64,000 bases of DNA from JADFQT01 sp965216025 (GCA_965216025.1 CBDCEX010000018.1:124001-188000), one strand, 5' to 3'; counted from the first letter of the stretch, positions 34,125 to 42,647 are shown. A program made the numbers and translations. Notes: generated from the letters alone by a model not told the origin.

Positions 34125-34559
34125 TTGAATCAGACAATCTTAGTACCGCTGGACGGCTCAGCAGAAGCTGAAAAGGTGTTAGTACTGGCCCAAAGATTCC
34201 TGCCCCCGGGAGGTCGGGGAATCCTGCTGCGGGTTCTCCCGGCAACCGAAAAAGCCGGAGACCGGAACCGTCGCGAGCATGCGGCAAGACTTGCTGGCGC
34301 TCTGGGGTATCTGAGGTGCGTTGTCGGTCACCTGGTCGATGCGCAGGGCCGCTGGCGCTGTGCGGTCGTGGTAGCTGACTCGGTAGCCCAGGGGATTGCC
34401 GACTTCGCGGCTCGGGAGGAGGTGGACCTTATAGCAATGTACACCCATGACCGAAAAGGTTTAGCCAAGCTAATTCGGGGCAACATCACTGAAAAAGTGC
34501 AGCGAAGAGCGCTTATGGAGGTGCAGGTGTTCAAGGCCGAAGAGCTGGTCGTTAGCTAA
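34125..34559 (+). CDS. Universal stress protein
   Basis: 144 residues, TTG start with GGAG upstream. TILVPLDGSAEAEKVLVLAQ and DLIAMYTHDRKGLAKLIRGN, then ITEKVQRRA, are the Usp fold with the G-x9-G-like ATP-binding end. Close paralog at 37915. Usp clusters behind NarL-type systems are typical of dormancy/hypoxia regulons. Confidence 0.9.
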   Translation: MNQTILVPLDGSAEAEKVLVLAQRFLPPGGRGILLRVLPATEKAGDRNRREHAARLAGALGYLRCVVGHLVDAQGRWRCAVVVADSVAQGIADFAAREEVDLIAMYTHDRKGLAKLIRGNITEKVQRRALMEVQVFKAEELVVS

Positions 34560-34677
34560 TGTAAAAAGGGCCGCTGATTGCGATTTGGCTTTCAGCTAAG
34601 CAATGGTCAAAATTAGGATTGATAGTGATTCCGCCATTTAGCAACTGCGACGGCCGTGAGGAGGGAAGTTGAGATCG

Positions 34678-34845
34678 ATGGACTCACATGCCCCCAAGGC
34701 ATCCATCATGATCAGAAAATGTGAGACATTCGGGTGCCGGAAAATCGCCCGGCAGATGTACCAGCTGGCGCCAGGCACCAACATTTGGTTGTGCGATCGG
34801 TGCATAGAGGAGTTCCAGTCGGAGAAAGTCGAGATAGTTAGGTAA
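34678..34845 (+). CDS. Small zinc-finger-like protein, 55 aa
   Basis: GAGGAGGGAAG upstream. RKCETFGCRKIARQMYQLAP, then WLCDRCIEEF: four Cys in a C-x4-C / C-x2-C arrangement, a likely single zinc site. Lies between the USP and nuclease genes on the same strand. Confidence 0.65.
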   Translation: MDSHAPKASIMIRKCETFGCRKIARQMYQLAPGTNIWLCDRCIEEFQSEKVEIVR

Positions 34846-34883
34846 AGCAATTCTACAGATGTTAACTCCAGGGAGGGGAACCG

Positions 34884-35495
34884 GTGCGGGAGCTATTTGT
34901 TGAGGGTGTATGCCTGGTAGAGGGGGATCACCATTGGGCGGTCATCCTCCAGGAGAAGGGTGTCGAGCGGTATCTCCCCTTATTCATGTGCCCAGAAGAG
35001 GCGAAAACCATCGCCATGAAGCTCCAAGGCGGGATTACCGCCCGTCCTTCGACCCACGATCTTTTGTGTTCGGTAATTAGCAACCTTGGTGGGTCGCTGC
35101 TTTATGTGCTGATCAGCAACGACCACGTTGCCGGAGCCAAAATCGGACTCCAAACGCCGGATGGGAACGATGTAAAGGAGCTGTACTCCTGCCCCAGCGA
35201 TGCGGTGACCTTGGCGGTCCATTACCACATTCCGATTTACGCCCAGGAGGGGTTTTTGGATGAGATGGGATGGGCGTGGGATAAGGGATGCAATCTGTTC
35301 ATTTCGATGAAACGAGACGAGCCCCTAGCACCAGGATCGACCAGCGAGGTCCGGGAGGGTGAACTAGCCCGACTCTCGGCATTCGAAGAATTTGTCGAAA
35401 GCTTGGATTTGGAAGATTTGGGGACTCAGAACCGGTGCATTCGAAGAATTTGTCGAAAGCTTGGACTCAGAACCGGTGACCCAAACCCGCCGTGA
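34884..35495 (+). CDS. Bifunctional nuclease (DUF151) family protein
   Basis: 203 residues, GTG start with GGGAGGGGAACCG. The core LFMCPEEAKTIAMKLQG, RPSTHDLLCSVISNLGGSLL and PSDAVTLAVHYHIPIYAQE matches BFN proteins, reported as DNase/RNase. The last 30 residues come from a 58-bp-offset duplication (35379, 35437) that shifted the frame, giving FEEFVESLDLEDLG and then an altered end. The core is intact. Confidence 0.85.
   Translation: MRELFVEGVCLVEGDHHWAVILQEKGVERYLPLFMCPEEAKTIAMKLQGGITARPSTHDLLCSVISNLGGSLLYVLISNDHVAGAKIGLQTPDGNDVKELYSCPSDAVTLAVHYHIPIYAQEGFLDEMGWAWDKGCNLFISMKRDEPLAPGSTSEVREGELARLSAFEEFVESLDLEDLGTQNRCIRRICRKLGLRTGDPNPP
35379..35465 (+). repeat. Internal duplication at the end of the nuclease gene
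   Basis: 29 bases starting GCATTCGAAGAATTTGTCG at 35379-35407 are repeated exactly at 35437-35465. The offset of 58 is not a multiple of three, so the duplication moved the reading frame. Confidence 0.85.
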
Positions 35496-35514
35496 TGCCG
35501 GGAAGGGACGCATT

Positions 35515-35937
35515 TTGGCCGGTACTCCAGGACACCAGCGGGTAGCGGTTTTTGGCGTCTTCGACGGTATCCACGCCGGTCACCAGGATTTCTTGCGGCA
35601 GGCCAGGGAGTATGGGGATGAGTTGGTGGTCATCGTCGCCAGAGACAAGTCGGTGACTCAGCTCAAAGGAAAACCCCCGATACACCCTGAAGGCCAGAGA
35701 TTGGGGTTGCTATCCCAGGAGCAGTGGGTAAGCCGGGTAATTCTGGGCGACGAGGAGCCATCGAACTACCGAGCTTTGGCTGACCTGAAGCCAGACGTGG
35801 TCTGTTTCGGCTACGACCAACTGGAACTGATGGCAGACCTGACCAAGTGGATGGAAGCCAACCGACAGGAAACCAGAACCCATCTACTCGAACCCTATCA
35901 GCCTCTAAGGCTGCACAACTCTCTACTAAGGAGGTAG
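35515..35937 (+). CDS. Cytidylyltransferase-like protein (FAD synthase/TagD type)
   Basis: 140 residues from a TTG at 35515 preceded by GGGAAGGGA; the frame is open upstream because of the neighbouring duplication. RVAVFGVFDGIHAGHQDFLR holds the HxGH nucleotide-binding motif, followed by VVIVARDKSVTQLKGKPP and VVCFGYDQ. Small proteins of this kind transfer CMP or AMP to a phosphorylated substrate; the archaeal FAD synthase RibL is the nearest known type. Substrate unproven. Confidence 0.8.
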   Translation: MAGTPGHQRVAVFGVFDGIHAGHQDFLRQAREYGDELVVIVARDKSVTQLKGKPPIHPEGQRLGLLSQEQWVSRVILGDEEPSNYRALADLKPDVVCFGYDQLELMADLTKWMEANRQETRTHLLEPYQPLRLHNSLLRR

Positions 35938-35941
35938 CGCG

Positions 35942-36379
35942 GTGAGTAACTATCTAGTAGTAGCGCATCAAACCGCCACCAGCCCGGAGCTGCTGAGGCG
36001 AGCCTCGGAAATCGCCGACCGCGATTCGGGAGCCCTCTTCACCTTGTTGGTCCCGGCGACCCCCGTAGTGCACCTCCTCACATGGGAAGAGGGCGAGACC
36101 CAGGAGGTCGCCCGGTTGCGGGCCGCGGAAGCCAAACAGCGTTTCGAATCCAGCGCCCTGAGAGTGGAGGCGGCCAAAGTCGGCGACGCCTTCCCAATGC
36201 TCGCCATTGAAGACGAACTCCGGAAAAATCCGGGCAAGTACGATGCTATCGTGCTGAGCACTCTCCCGCCTGGATTTTCTCGGTGGCTAGGCATGGACGT
36301 GCACGACCGAGCGGAGAGAAAGTTCGACCTGCCGGTGATCCGCGTGGTGGCGCAGCGACCAGTCAAGGCATCAGTATAA
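35942..36379 (+). CDS. USP-like protein
   Basis: 145 residues, GTG or ATG-like start 4 bases after the previous stop with AAGGAGG upstream. YLVVAHQTATSPELLRRASE, then LFTLLVPATPVVHLL and YDAIVLSTLPPGFSRWLGMD, resembles a Usp-type alpha/beta protein common in Actinobacteria and Chloroflexota. Last gene of the block before the duplicated operator. Confidence 0.75.
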   Translation: MSNYLVVAHQTATSPELLRRASEIADRDSGALFTLLVPATPVVHLLTWEEGETQEVARLRAAEAKQRFESSALRVEAAKVGDAFPMLAIEDELRKNPGKYDAIVLSTLPPGFSRWLGMDVHDRAERKFDLPVIRVVAQRPVKASV

Positions 36380-36488
36380 AGGGTAGAACTAGCACCCGCG
36401 GCCCCGAGCTGCTCATCGCAGCAAAACTCGGCTTGGTTTCCATCGAGCAATAGCACCCCCTGTCCCCTTCTACTCCCCGCCGTCCTGT

Positions 36489-36532
36489 AAATGGGGTCAT
36501 TTTTCCCCTAAAGGTAGGGTAACACCCCATAT
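36489..36532 (+). promoter_or_regulatory. Repeated dyad operator, copy 3
   Basis: Nearly identical to copy 1 (TGGGGTCATTTTTCCCC, then TAGGGTAACACCCCATA), within a segment duplicated together with the last codons of the regulator gene. Confidence 0.8.
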
Positions 36533-36544
36533 GCCCATCCTCCA

Positions 36545-37024
36545 TTTCATGCCATATTAGCTTTAGGAGGAACCACTTCCTCCCACCATCTTCACTAGGG
36601 GGTTGGCCATGAATCAGAGGATTGAGTGGCTACATCAATGGAAATTCCCTAGTACGGCCCCCACTGTCCCGGCCCAGCGAATGTAGGCAGGGTGAAGGGC
36701 CGGTGGGGGCAACGGTTTCGCCACGTAAGGCTGAAGGAGGCTGCCATGGTGCAGGGGTTTCACGGGCTAGATAGTTGCCATGAGATCTGTCCGGCCTCCA
36801 CTGGCTTAAATTAATGGGATGTGTCAACCAACGGCATAGGCCAGTGGAGGCGTGCAGCAAGCTAGTGGCCCCACGTCATGTTGAGTAAAAAGCTAGCTCC
36901 CAAAAATTCTTGCAGGGATTGGTGGTAGAGCACAAATAGCTCTCCAGCCGTGATGGTTGGGCGTGTGGGGCCCAAAGCGCCATTTGGATGTCAGGCACGG
37001 GCGAAAATCCGTGCCTGACTTTTT
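36545..37024 (+). ncRNA. Candidate regulated RNA R2
   Basis: Paralog of R1. It has GCCTCCACTGGC (36794-36805) with 36840-36851, and a second, related hairpin GCCCCCAC/GTGGGGGC (36657-36664 with 36703-36710) with an inner CCGGCCC/GGGCCGG. A long-range stem GGCCCCAC/GTGGGGCC (36867 with 36965) takes the place of the R1 stem with changed but still paired bases. It ends in a terminator. Two copies of the R1 5' domain appear in tandem. No protein reading. Confidence 0.65.
36990..37024 (+). terminator. Intrinsic terminator of R2
   Basis: GTCAGGCACGG / CCGTGCCTGAC, 11-bp stem, 8-base loop, then TTTTT. Confidence 0.9.
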
Positions 37025-37288
37025 ATGTGACGGCCTGACACTGGTTTGAGGCGCGGGTTTTCGGTGGGAGCGCTGGCCTACCAGAAGCGGGGCAAGTCCA
37101 TCCTCCCTGCACCGCCTATGCCAAGTTCCTAGGTACAGGGTAGTGAACCCGTTCCGGGGTGCCCTTGGCACCCGGCCAGTGGCCTGCCGGATGTACCTTA
37201 AACCGGACAGTCCGTTCGGTGATCGCTCAAAACGCCCAGTTTCTGCTGAACCGCAGCACCCTACCATCCTGTAATCCCAGCCTCCCAA
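37025..37288. other. Gap before operator copy 4
   Basis: No gene, hairpin or repeat that I can support. Confidence 0.35.
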
Positions 37289-37331
37289 AAATAGGGTGCT
37301 TTTTCTCTCAAAGGTAGGGTAATACCCCATT
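37289..37331 (+). promoter_or_regulatory. Repeated dyad operator, copy 4
   Basis: AAATAGGGTGCTTTTTC, then GGTAGGGTAATACCCCATT. Precedes the second REC/small protein/USP unit. Confidence 0.75.
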
Positions 37332-37341
37332 CCCTTTCGAT

Positions 37342-37578
37342 GTGCCGTATGGGATGTTGTGCCGAAATAACGGCGGGGGTTGGGAATCTGATGGAGAAAT
37401 GGGTGGACGGCAAAGTCTCGTCTTGCTATTAGACGAACAGGATAGTTTCCTGCGTGCTGCAACCGATTTTTTGATTACCTTGTATAAAAGATCCCCACCA
37501 CAGATGGACAACATCGCAAGCCCAAGCCCAAGGCCAAGGATCTCCGAGAGGGCGTGCGGCAGCAAGGAGGGGAACTGA
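37342..37578 (+). pseudogene. Decayed REC-only regulator
   Basis: RQSLVLLLDEQDSFLRAATD, then FLITL, matches the first 25 residues of the REC protein at 33417; beyond that the frame loses the receiver domain. It occupies the same place in the duplicated unit. Confidence 0.6.
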
Positions 37579-37709
37579 TGACCGACCAATTTACCGGGCG
37601 ACCAGTGTACACAGAGCAGGTCGGCCAGTCCACGGCTGAGGTTTATCAATATGGAGGGATATATTCCGTGTTACTGATGGGTGGCCGGGTGGCCTGCTTC
37701 TTGGCATAA
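37578..37709 (+). CDS. Small conserved protein, paralog, 43 aa
   Basis: AAGGAGGGGAACTG precedes the ATG, which overlaps the previous stop (ATGA). MTDQFTGRPVYTEQVGQSTA, then EVYQYGGIYSVLL. Paralog of 33909, slightly shorter. Confidence 0.7.
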   Translation: MTDQFTGRPVYTEQVGQSTAEVYQYGGIYSVLLMGGRVACFLA

Positions 37710-37914
37710 AGCAACCCTTGGCCAAGGAAAACGGCTTTGGAGGTGGCACATGAGTAAAGAAGATGACGGGGAGTTCGACCTGATTTTGGACGGGGAAGGG
37801 GACTGGTATGACGAGATCCCGTGCCTTGGCGTCGGTTGGTACAGCTACCAGACGACACCGGTACCGCCAAACTTCCAGTTGGCGAAACCAGAACTACCAA
37901 TAAGGAGGAGAAGC

Positions 37915-38367
37915 ATGAGTCAGAAAATACTGGTACCCCTGGATGGATCCGCGGAAGCCGAGGGCGTACTGCCCTTAGTGCGGGATCTCATGACGCCGGA
38001 AAGTGAGGTCATCCTGTTCCAGGTTATACCACCCCGCAAATCGCAAAGTTTTGGCGAGCGTGTTCTGCTGGGGAGCGAAGTGGAGGAGGCCAAGCGGAAC
38101 GAGGCTATGGCCTATTTCAGACGGGTCATCAACCAGCTGGGGGAAACAACCGGCCGTTGGCGCGGTGAGGTTGCCGTATCCAGCTCCGTGGCGGATGGGA
38201 TCGTAGGCTTCGCTGTGCGCGAGGGGGTCGATCTCATCGGTATGTACACCCACGACCGCAAAGGATTGGCCAAGCTGATTCGGGGAAGCATAGCCGAAAA
38301 GGTGCAGCGAAGGGCTCCTATTGAAGTGCAAGTTTTTCGACCCCGCGAGTTGGTAGCACAGGCTTAA
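37915..38367 (+). CDS. Universal stress protein, paralog
   Basis: 150 residues. TAAGGAGGAGAAGC fixes the ATG at 37915. KILVPLDGSAEAEGVLPLVR and GMYTHDRKGLAKLIRGS as in the USP at 34125, with an extra loop (ESFGERV-like region). The same frame is open upstream to an ATG at 37750, adding a 55-residue acidic leader (MSKEDDGEFDLILDGEGDWY). Either a second small gene fused by loss of its stop, or a true long form. Confidence 0.9.
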   Translation: MSQKILVPLDGSAEAEGVLPLVRDLMTPESEVILFQVIPPRKSQSFGERVLLGSEVEEAKRNEAMAYFRRVINQLGETTGRWRGEVAVSSSVADGIVGFAVREGVDLIGMYTHDRKGLAKLIRGSIAEKVQRRAPIEVQVFRPRELVAQA

Positions 38368-38440
38368 GATAATCCGCCCCTCACGGATGAAAGGTGGTTA
38401 GGAGGAGCAGTTCTGGCAGTGTCCTTACACAACCTGGGGC

Positions 38441-38699
38441 GTGCCCTGGATTCCTAACCGGGGTACCGCTTTTCTGGGCCTGGGTCATTACCGATTAGCA
38501 GTTAATGAATATTCCGAGGCCATCCGCATATACCCAAGAGATACGGAGGCCTACGCCGCTCGGGCTTTTTGCTATGCCCTATTGGGTGAAGATGCGGCAA
38601 GACGTAGAAGCCGCCGTAAACCTGGGGTTTACTCGCACCTTTCTGGAAAGGGCAATCGAAGAAGTTAAGAGGCACCCGGATCTATTGTCGCGCAGATAA
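38441..38699 (+). pseudogene. TPR protein fragment, frameshifted
   Basis: NRGTAFLGLGHYRLAVNEYS, then EAIRIYPRDTEAYAARAFCY, is two tetratricopeptide helices. After a frameshift near 38585 the typical ending DVEAAVNLGFTRTFLERAIE follows in another frame. N-terminal repeats are missing. Confidence 0.6.
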
Positions 38700-38871
38700 A
38701 GAACGATGGGGCGACACGGAGGTCGTTCCATCTGGCTACTGCCGAGGGGTCAAACTCCCGGAGGCCCGGGACCCGACTGATTCTTAGAGCCAAAATATTG
38801 GGGGATTCGGAGGTGAGCCGTGGTAACGCCGGAGACACTGGACGGAGACTGGTACAGCCGTAGAGACAATA

Positions 38872-39066
38872 TTGGTACAGGTAGAGACAATAGTACAGCC
38901 GGAACAGCTAGCACCCGACACCAAGGTCACGATTCCCGAGCTCGTACCCTTTTTCCACTGGGTGCCCTGCGCTGGAGTCAAGTATTACACCTACGACTAC
39001 CGTCCCGCTCTGAAGAAGAGGATAGAGCATTGGGCCAAGGACGCAGAAAGGGAGAAGACCGACTAA
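38872..39066 (+). CDS. Small hypothetical protein, 64 aa
   Basis: TTG start, VETIVQPEQLAPDTKVTIPE, then FFHWVPCAGVKYYTYDYRPA and a charged helix. Tentative start; unknown family. Same strand as the stress cluster. Confidence 0.45.
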   Translation: MVQVETIVQPEQLAPDTKVTIPELVPFFHWVPCAGVKYYTYDYRPALKKRIEHWAKDAEREKTD

Positions 39067-39117
39067 GAGGGGACAGAAAATCCTCTACTGCCCGGAGGGT
39101 TACAGGAGGTTATTGCC

Positions 39118-39471
39118 GTGTATTTACGAATAGCTTGGGGTAGGCTTCGCCCTGGCACCTGGGAAGAATACGAACGTCACTACTGCGAAAAGATAGTACC
39201 GTCGGACAAGGAGTTTGATGGTCTATTGGATCGCCAACTGCTGCAATGCGCGGCAAATCCCGACGAAGGTATCAGTTTTAGCGTTTGGGATAACCTGGAA
39301 GACCTGGCCGCCTACGAAAGTAGCGAAACTCATCAAGCTTTTGCCAAAGAGGTTGAACACCTTTACCGAGGCGACTATTGGGTCAAAACCATCGAATTCA
39401 CACAGACGCTGCATGGCAATGGTGGCGCCATGTCCGAAAGAGAACCGGCGCAGCTAACAGTCTCTCACTAA
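39118..39471 (+). CDS. ABM-type dimeric ferredoxin-like protein
   Basis: 117 residues. CAGGAGGTTATTGCC precedes the GTG. YLRIAWGRLRPGTWEEYERH, ISFSVWDNLEDLAAYESSET and FAKEVEHLYRGDYWVKTIEF fit the antibiotic-biosynthesis-monooxygenase (ABM) fold. Such small proteins act as oxygenases or stress-linked sensors; substrate unknown. Confidence 0.7.
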   Translation: MYLRIAWGRLRPGTWEEYERHYCEKIVPSDKEFDGLLDRQLLQCAANPDEGISFSVWDNLEDLAAYESSETHQAFAKEVEHLYRGDYWVKTIEFTQTLHGNGGAMSEREPAQLTVSH

Positions 39472-39587
39472 GGCGAGCCATAAACAGTGAAGGAACGGCC
39501 CTAATGTGAGGCGGCTGGCTTCCCGTCGTCCAGAGTTAGGGCTGAAACTGACCAAAGGGCGGTTTCAACCAATTAGGAGGAGTGACC

Positions 39588-39815
39588 ATGGCCACATCGG
39601 AGCAGCGGTACGAGAAGGGGCAAGCCATGCGCACCTTGATGGCAGGCACCGATTCGGGTCGTTCCCCCATGCCCGGAATCGACCAGCTGGCTCCAGACTT
39701 GAGGCGGATCATCGATGAGGCCCTCTACGGTTCCATCTGGACTCGGCCTTATTTGAGCCTCCAGCACCGGTGTATCTGTACCATCTCAGGTAACTGTTCA
39801 GACTTGATGAGGTGA
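39588..39815 (+). pseudogene. Carboxymuconolactone decarboxylase-like, N-terminal part
   Basis: TTAGGAGGAGTGACC sets the ATG. RYEKGQAMRTLMAGTDSGRS, then ALYGSIWTRPYLSLQHRCIC, matches the start of CMD/AhpD-type proteins. At TISGNC the frame enters the IS66 end at 39792, so the catalytic CxxC half is lost. Confidence 0.7.
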
Positions 39816-41218
39816 ATTGGCTCAAAGCCGTTGGAAAAACGCTGGCATGGCCGGGGGAGTTGTGGCATACCAGGGAGGTGGACACTGAACTAGACCTGAA
39901 CGCGGCGAGTCGCGAAACTCTGCTGGAGATAATTGCCGGCCAGCGGGCAGTCATTGCCGATTTGCAAAGGCGGATTGGGGTTCTGGAATCCCGTCCCAAC
40001 CGGCGCGGGTCGTCGGGGATGCCGGGTAATCAGCCGCACTCCAGCCGGCAAGCGCCGGAGAAAAAGGAGCCCAGAAAGCCGCGCCGCCATGGCTTCGCCC
40101 GCCAGCGCATGACTCCTACCCGGCGGGTGGAGCATGCCGTGGCGGTCTGTCCCGACTGCGGGACTCACCTGAACGGCGGATGGGTACAGCGAACTCGGGA
40201 AGTCATTGAGCTACCGGTGGCTCCGGTAGAAGTGACCGAGCACGCCCTGGTAGCCCGCATCTGTCCGGTATGCCAGCGGCGCCGGCTGCCCAAAGAGGCC
40301 CTGCAGGGGGTGGTTCTGGGCCAGCAGCGCCTGGGGGTCAATCTGGTAAGCCTGATGGTGACCCTGCGGGAGGAGGGACGGTTGCCCATAAGAATCATCC
40401 AATGGTACCTGGAGACCGTCCATCAGTTGCACCTGAGTGTTGGTGCCATCGTCCAGGCCGTCCATGGAGTAGCCCGTCAGGCTGAGACGGCGGTGCGAGA
40501 GGTGCTCGAGCAAGTCCGCGCCAGTCCCGTGGTGCAGGGCGACGAAACCGGCTGGCGCCAGGACGGGAGCAACGGCTATGTTTGGACCTTCAGCACTCCC
40601 AGCGAACGATACTTCCTGCGTCGGGGTCGGGATAAGGGGGTGGTGGATGAGGTGCTGGATTCCTCCTTCAGCGGAGTGTTGGTCAGTGATTTCTACGCCG
40701 CCTATAACCACTACCCGGGCCTGAAGCAACGGTGCTGGGCTCATCTGCTGCGGGATATCCATGACCTGAAAGGGTTGTACCCAGAAGACGCTGGGCTGGC
40801 TCAGTGGGCCGAGGCGGTTCACCAGGTCTACACGGAGGCCAAGGCCTCGGTCCTTCCCCGAGCCCAGCCAGGCCATCGCACCCAGCTAATGCTGGAGGAG
40901 AAACTAATGGTCTTGGCGCGGCCTTTCCTTAAAGATCCCCTGGCGGTTCAGGCCAAGCTCTGCCGGCGCATGGAACGGTTCATCAAGGAACTGTTTGTCT
41001 TCGTGTCGGACCCAGCCGTGCCCTCAGACAACAACGCCGCCGAGCGGAGCCTGCGGCATCTGGTAACCAGTCGCAAGATCAGCGGCGGCACCCGCTCAGG
41101 GCAGGGCACCGACAGCAAGATGACCTTGGCATCCCTCTTTGGCACCTGGCGGGCCAGAGGTCTCAATCCCCTCCTGGAATGCCGCCGGTTGCTCACTTCC
41201 CCTCAACTCTGAACAGTT
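39792..41218. mobile_element. IS66-family element
   Basis: Ends AACTGTTCAGA..TTGA (left, 39792) and its inverted copy ending TCTGAACAGTT (41218). Carries only the tnpC-type transposase. Left and right flanks belong to different genes and I see no 8-bp duplication, so a deletion followed insertion. Confidence 0.8.
39812..41212 (+). CDS. IS66 transposase (TnpC type)
   Basis: 466 residues, intact. N-terminal leucine-zipper-like region, zinc-finger CPDCGTHLNGGW and CPVCQRR, then the DDE core: VVQGDETGWRQDG, VLVSDFYAAYNHY and SDNNAAERSLRHLV. The end matches the IS66 C-terminal domain. No tnpA/tnpB partners. Confidence 0.9.
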   Translation: MNWLKAVGKTLAWPGELWHTREVDTELDLNAASRETLLEIIAGQRAVIADLQRRIGVLESRPNRRGSSGMPGNQPHSSRQAPEKKEPRKPRRHGFARQRMTPTRRVEHAVAVCPDCGTHLNGGWVQRTREVIELPVAPVEVTEHALVARICPVCQRRRLPKEALQGVVLGQQRLGVNLVSLMVTLREEGRLPIRIIQWYLETVHQLHLSVGAIVQAVHGVARQAETAVREVLEQVRASPVVQGDETGWRQDGSNGYVWTFSTPSERYFLRRGRDKGVVDEVLDSSFSGVLVSDFYAAYNHYPGLKQRCWAHLLRDIHDLKGLYPEDAGLAQWAEAVHQVYTEAKASVLPRAQPGHRTQLMLEEKLMVLARPFLKDPLAVQAKLCRRMERFIKELFVFVSDPAVPSDNNAAERSLRHLVTSRKISGGTRSGQGTDSKMTLASLFGTWRARGLNPLLECRRLLTSPQL

Positions 41219-42057
41219 TCCCCTGGTCCCCTCACATCGTAGGATTGACGCCACTCGGAGATTATTTCGTCCCGGTATGGTATCGGGTAGTTGGGCGTCG
41301 TCAACTTGTACATCTCCACCCCCACATTGGTGAGATGCAGGTTCCCCGCCCGCAACGACAATTTCGCACCTTCAGCACCTGTGATAATAAAAAGATTATT
41401 GCCGAACACCATTCCCAGCGGAAGTGCTCCGTTAGGTGCACCAGTCGGACCAATGGAATAACCGGTTAGGATAGACCTGATTAGTCCCGCGCTTTCCATG
41501 GCATCCACTTCCCCAAAATCGGGTTTCCAGAGTGCGCTCTCTTCAGACGGCAATATGAGCGCGAGGCTAGTTGGATTCCAGACGTAATCACAGAGCCTTG
41601 CGAACAGTTGGGCTTCCCTAGTCGACAGCGTATCCATCACTGACATTGTGCGTAGCGAGAAGGTCCCCGGCTCTTGTATCTCTCCTGCCAACAGCCTTGC
41701 CCACCATGTACGTCTCTCGCCGTCATCAACGCCGACCTTGGAGGTGCTCTCCGCCCAATGCCTTTGCCATGTCGGGTCTACTCGGCCCAGGTCGTCCAAT
41801 GAGAAGTCCGGTCCGAGTATCTGCAACGCCTGTTCGACCGTAAATTCCTGAACCCTGATGGTCTCCACCGCATTTTCCAGCGCGGCCTTCCGGGCCTCCT
41901 CGCGGTAGTCTCTTGGTTCTGCAGACTCGCCTTGGGACCGTCGATGTAGAATCCTAGAGACCATCCTCCCCAACAGGCCAGCCTTCTGCACCACGTCCAG
42001 TCCCACACGCGCCGTCTCAAGGGATTGCTGCAAGTCCTGCTCCATTTCATTCACCAC
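41203..42057 (-). CDS. DUF2806 protein
   Basis: 284 residues. DPTWQRHWAESTSKVGVDDG, then ERRTWWARLLAGEIQEPGTF and SLRTMSVMDTLSTREAQLFA, is the DUF2806 signature. The last few codons come from the IS66 end, so the C-terminus is slightly altered. The family occurs near restriction and phage-resistance genes; function unknown. GTG start with AAGG upstream. Confidence 0.8.
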   Translation of the reverse strand: MVNEMEQDLQQSLETARVGLDVVQKAGLLGRMVSRILHRRSQGESAEPRDYREEARKAALENAVETIRVQEFTVEQALQILGPDFSLDDLGRVDPTWQRHWAESTSKVGVDDGERRTWWARLLAGEIQEPGTFSLRTMSVMDTLSTREAQLFARLCDYVWNPTSLALILPSEESALWKPDFGEVDAMESAGLIRSILTGYSIGPTGAPNGALPLGMVFGNNLFIITGAEGAKLSLRAGNLHLTNVGVEMYKLTTPNYPIPYRDEIISEWRQSYDVRGPGETVQS

Positions 42058-42647
42058 CTTGAAATCAGTCTATCCAATGATTTCTCTGCGGTCTACAGGT
42101 CAGACCCCCTCAGGCCATGAAGCCCCAAACCATCCTGAGAGCGCTCACCGAATCCCCGGCGGGGGAGCTGTGGATGCAAAGTTCAGCGCGAAGAAACCCC
42201 GGACCTGACCATGGACCCCAACGTCCCCGGCCAGGACCGGGGCAAATCCCGGCTCCAGCACCATTTCAAGCACAGAACCCCGGAAGCCATTATGAGCCCC
42301 TTCTCCGCGACCCTGACGAGATTCCCAAGGACCTCTTCAAGTATTCCCCGGGGCCTCCCTGAAAAAGGAGTGGCCCAGGGGCATTGCATACCGCACTGAG
42401 CCCAAAGAACCCGAAAACAATCCTCGATGGAATGGAAACCAGTGCCAAAACGACACTAGAATTGGATCAGAACGTGAACCAACCACGGCAGGAGGCACCA
42501 AATGAACCTCATCCCGTCCTACGTTCACGAGATCAACCTGGCCCAGCCGTAACGCCCTCCGCACAGGGGCGGTGTGGAAACAGGGACTGGTTACCCAGCG
42601 CAACACTCCCCAGGCATCCCTGTCCTCGCTTGCCCCGGGGAGCACTG
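42058..42647. other. Region of short gene remnants
   Basis: A plus-strand frame ends HYEPLLRDPDEIPKDLFKYS near 42362 with no start, and a 16-codon gene start (MNLIPSYVHEINLAQP) follows GGCAGGAGG near 42503. Both look like pieces of lost genes. Confidence 0.4.

Noticed and set aside
39784..41226. 8-bp target duplication of IS66
   Set aside because: Flanking bases do not match and the two sides belong to different genes.
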